Positions 63,134 through 64,000 of a stretch of 64,000 bases of DNA are shown here, one piece after another. The translations under genes and the position numbers were made by a program. How positions within the stretch are numbered: the stretch's first letter is position 1; every line of letters starts with the position of its first letter. The notes under the pieces are model-generated. The model saw nothing but the letters and a program-made list of their open reading frames with translations. It was not told the DNA's origin and searched no databases. Origin of the DNA: Haemophilus haemolyticus (GTDB lineage Bacteria; Pseudomonadota; Gammaproteobacteria; Enterobacterales; Pasteurellaceae); the NCBI RefSeq assembly GCF_003352385.1, contig NZ_CP031243.1, positions 1,864,501 through 1,928,500 on the forward strand, written 5' to 3'.

Positions 63134-63807
63134 CAGCCTGCTCACGCCGAAACTTTGTTTCCGGCATGGGGGCAGTGATCCTTATGACGGGAACATCTTT
63201 ACCTTCTTTTGCGAAAGAAGACAAGGCGGATAAACCTAAACGTTACGCAATGATACACGATGAAAATTCGTGTATCGGCTGTACAGCCTGTATGGATGCA
63301 TGCCGTGATGTAAACCAAGTGCCAGAAGGCGTTTCTCGCTTAGAGATTCTACGCAGTGAACCTTACGGTGAATTTCCAAATCAGGAATATGAGTTCTTCC
63401 GTCAATCTTGCCAACATTGTACAAACGCACCTTGCGTAGCAGTTTGTCCAACTGGTGCATCTTTTATTGATAAAGAGACTGGTATTGTAGATGTACATAA
63501 AGATTTGTGTGTAGGCTGCCAATACTGTATAGCAGTTTGCCCATATCGTGTACGTTTTATTCATCCAGTACATCGTACCGCAGATAAATGTAACTTCTGC
63601 CGCGATACAAATTTAGCTAATGGTAAACAACCAGCTTGTGTGGAAGCTTGTCCAACCAAAGCATTAACCTTTGGGGATATGAATGATCCAACAAGTGCAG
63701 TTTCACGTAAAGTGAAAGAAAAACCAGTTTATCGCACTAAAGTGGAACTAGGTACACAGCCAAACTTGTACCACATTCCATTCCAACATGGGGAGCCTAG
63801 AAGATGA
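63130..63807 (+). CDS. nrfC: NrfC, 4Fe-4S ferredoxin-type electron transfer protein
   Basis: 225 residues. A twin-arginine signal (CSRRNFVSGMG) precedes four cysteine clusters starting CIGCTACMDAC, CQHCTNAPC, CVGCQYC and CNFC, each with a following CP, consistent with four [4Fe-4S] centres. It passes quinol electrons from NrfD to NrfB at the periplasmic face. Stop overlaps the nrfD start by 4 bases. Confidence 0.95.
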   Translation: MTACSRRNFVSGMGAVILMTGTSLPSFAKEDKADKPKRYAMIHDENSCIGCTACMDACRDVNQVPEGVSRLEILRSEPYGEFPNQEYEFFRQSCQHCTNAPCVAVCPTGASFIDKETGIVDVHKDLCVGCQYCIAVCPYRVRFIHPVHRTADKCNFCRDTNLANGKQPACVEACPTKALTFGDMNDPTSAVSRKVKEKPVYRTKVELGTQPNLYHIPFQHGEPRR

Positions 63808-64000
63808 CATTAGATTATCCAGTTCCATTTCATACGCCTAATCTAGTGTGGGATTCTACCATTGCGATCTACTTGTTCTTATTAGGGATCTCATCTGGTG
63901 CGGTACAGTTAGCAATTGCGTATAAACGCAGTAATAAAATAGAAAATCTAAGCCAAAACTGGATTATTCGATCTGGGGTAATTTTAGGGTCTGTACCAAC
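63804..64000 (+). CDS. nrfD: NrfD, quinol-oxidising membrane subunit (cut by window end)
   Basis: The first 65 codons are visible: MTLDYPVPFHTPNLVWDS, then the first transmembrane helix (IYLFLLGISSGAVQLAIAY). This is the NrfD/PsrC polysulfide-reductase-type membrane anchor that oxidises menaquinol. ATGA overlap with nrfC. The rest lies beyond the window. Confidence 0.92.
   Translation, partial: MTLDYPVPFHTPNLVWDSTIAIYLFLLGISSGAVQLAIAYKRSNKIENLSQNWIIRSGVILGSVP

Overview
The window looks like a Pasteurellaceae chromosome of the Haemophilus influenzae / H. haemolyticus group. It is AT-rich and carries many copies of the Haemophilus DNA uptake signal (core AAGTGCGGT / ACCGCACTT), often as inverted pairs acting as terminators. 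It also holds Haemophilus housekeeping neighbourhoods: secDF-yajC, queA/tgt, pnp-nlpI-deaD, uvrA/ssb and nrfABCD. I see no tRNA, rRNA, IS element or CRISPR array.

Layout. 1-11057 (minus strand) is a surface-polysaccharide cluster: DUF4422 and GT2 transferases, UDP-galactopyranose mutase, a nucleotidyltransferase-kinase fusion, a HAD phosphatase, a second nucleotidyltransferase, a WavE-like protein, two unfamiliar transferase-like proteins, and a Wzt/Wzm ABC exporter. It fits an ABC-transporter-dependent O-antigen-like glycan containing galactofuranose. It lies beside glnA, where strain Rd, from memory, carries another LPS locus. 11179-34240 is core genome: glnA, typA, pdxH, yhhQ under a preQ1 riboswitch, a YeeE/TusA sulfur pair, pnp with a long leader hairpin, nlpI, deaD, mltF, arfA (with its terminator inside the reading frame), secDF-yajC and tgt. 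34240-44611 holds queA, a small lipoprotein, a large Hap-like serine protease autotransporter with eight 42-bp repeats, uvrA and ssb.

Accessory parts. 44836-49390 is a complete four-gene Qat anti-phage system (qatABCD) placed between ssb and a Kef-type antiporter. 51784-54010 is a Slam outer-membrane translocator split by a frameshift, with its likely lipoprotein cargo. 59051-60179 is a phosphoribosyltransferase + SLOG-like gene pair of unknown function. It sits just after hrpA, and a second diverged copy of the hrpA 3' end lies beyond it, which marks an insertion or replacement. The window ends in the periplasmic nitrite-reduction operon nrfABCD (nrfD cut by the edge).

Less familiar small elements include a 23-residue hydrophobic peptide gene between tgt and queA with its own Shine-Dalgarno and terminator, facing an opposed terminator (type I toxin-like), and a 50-residue basic ORF after mltF. 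yhhQ, tgt and queA together supply queuosine tRNA modification from imported precursor. The QueC-like QatC belongs to defence, not to that pathway.
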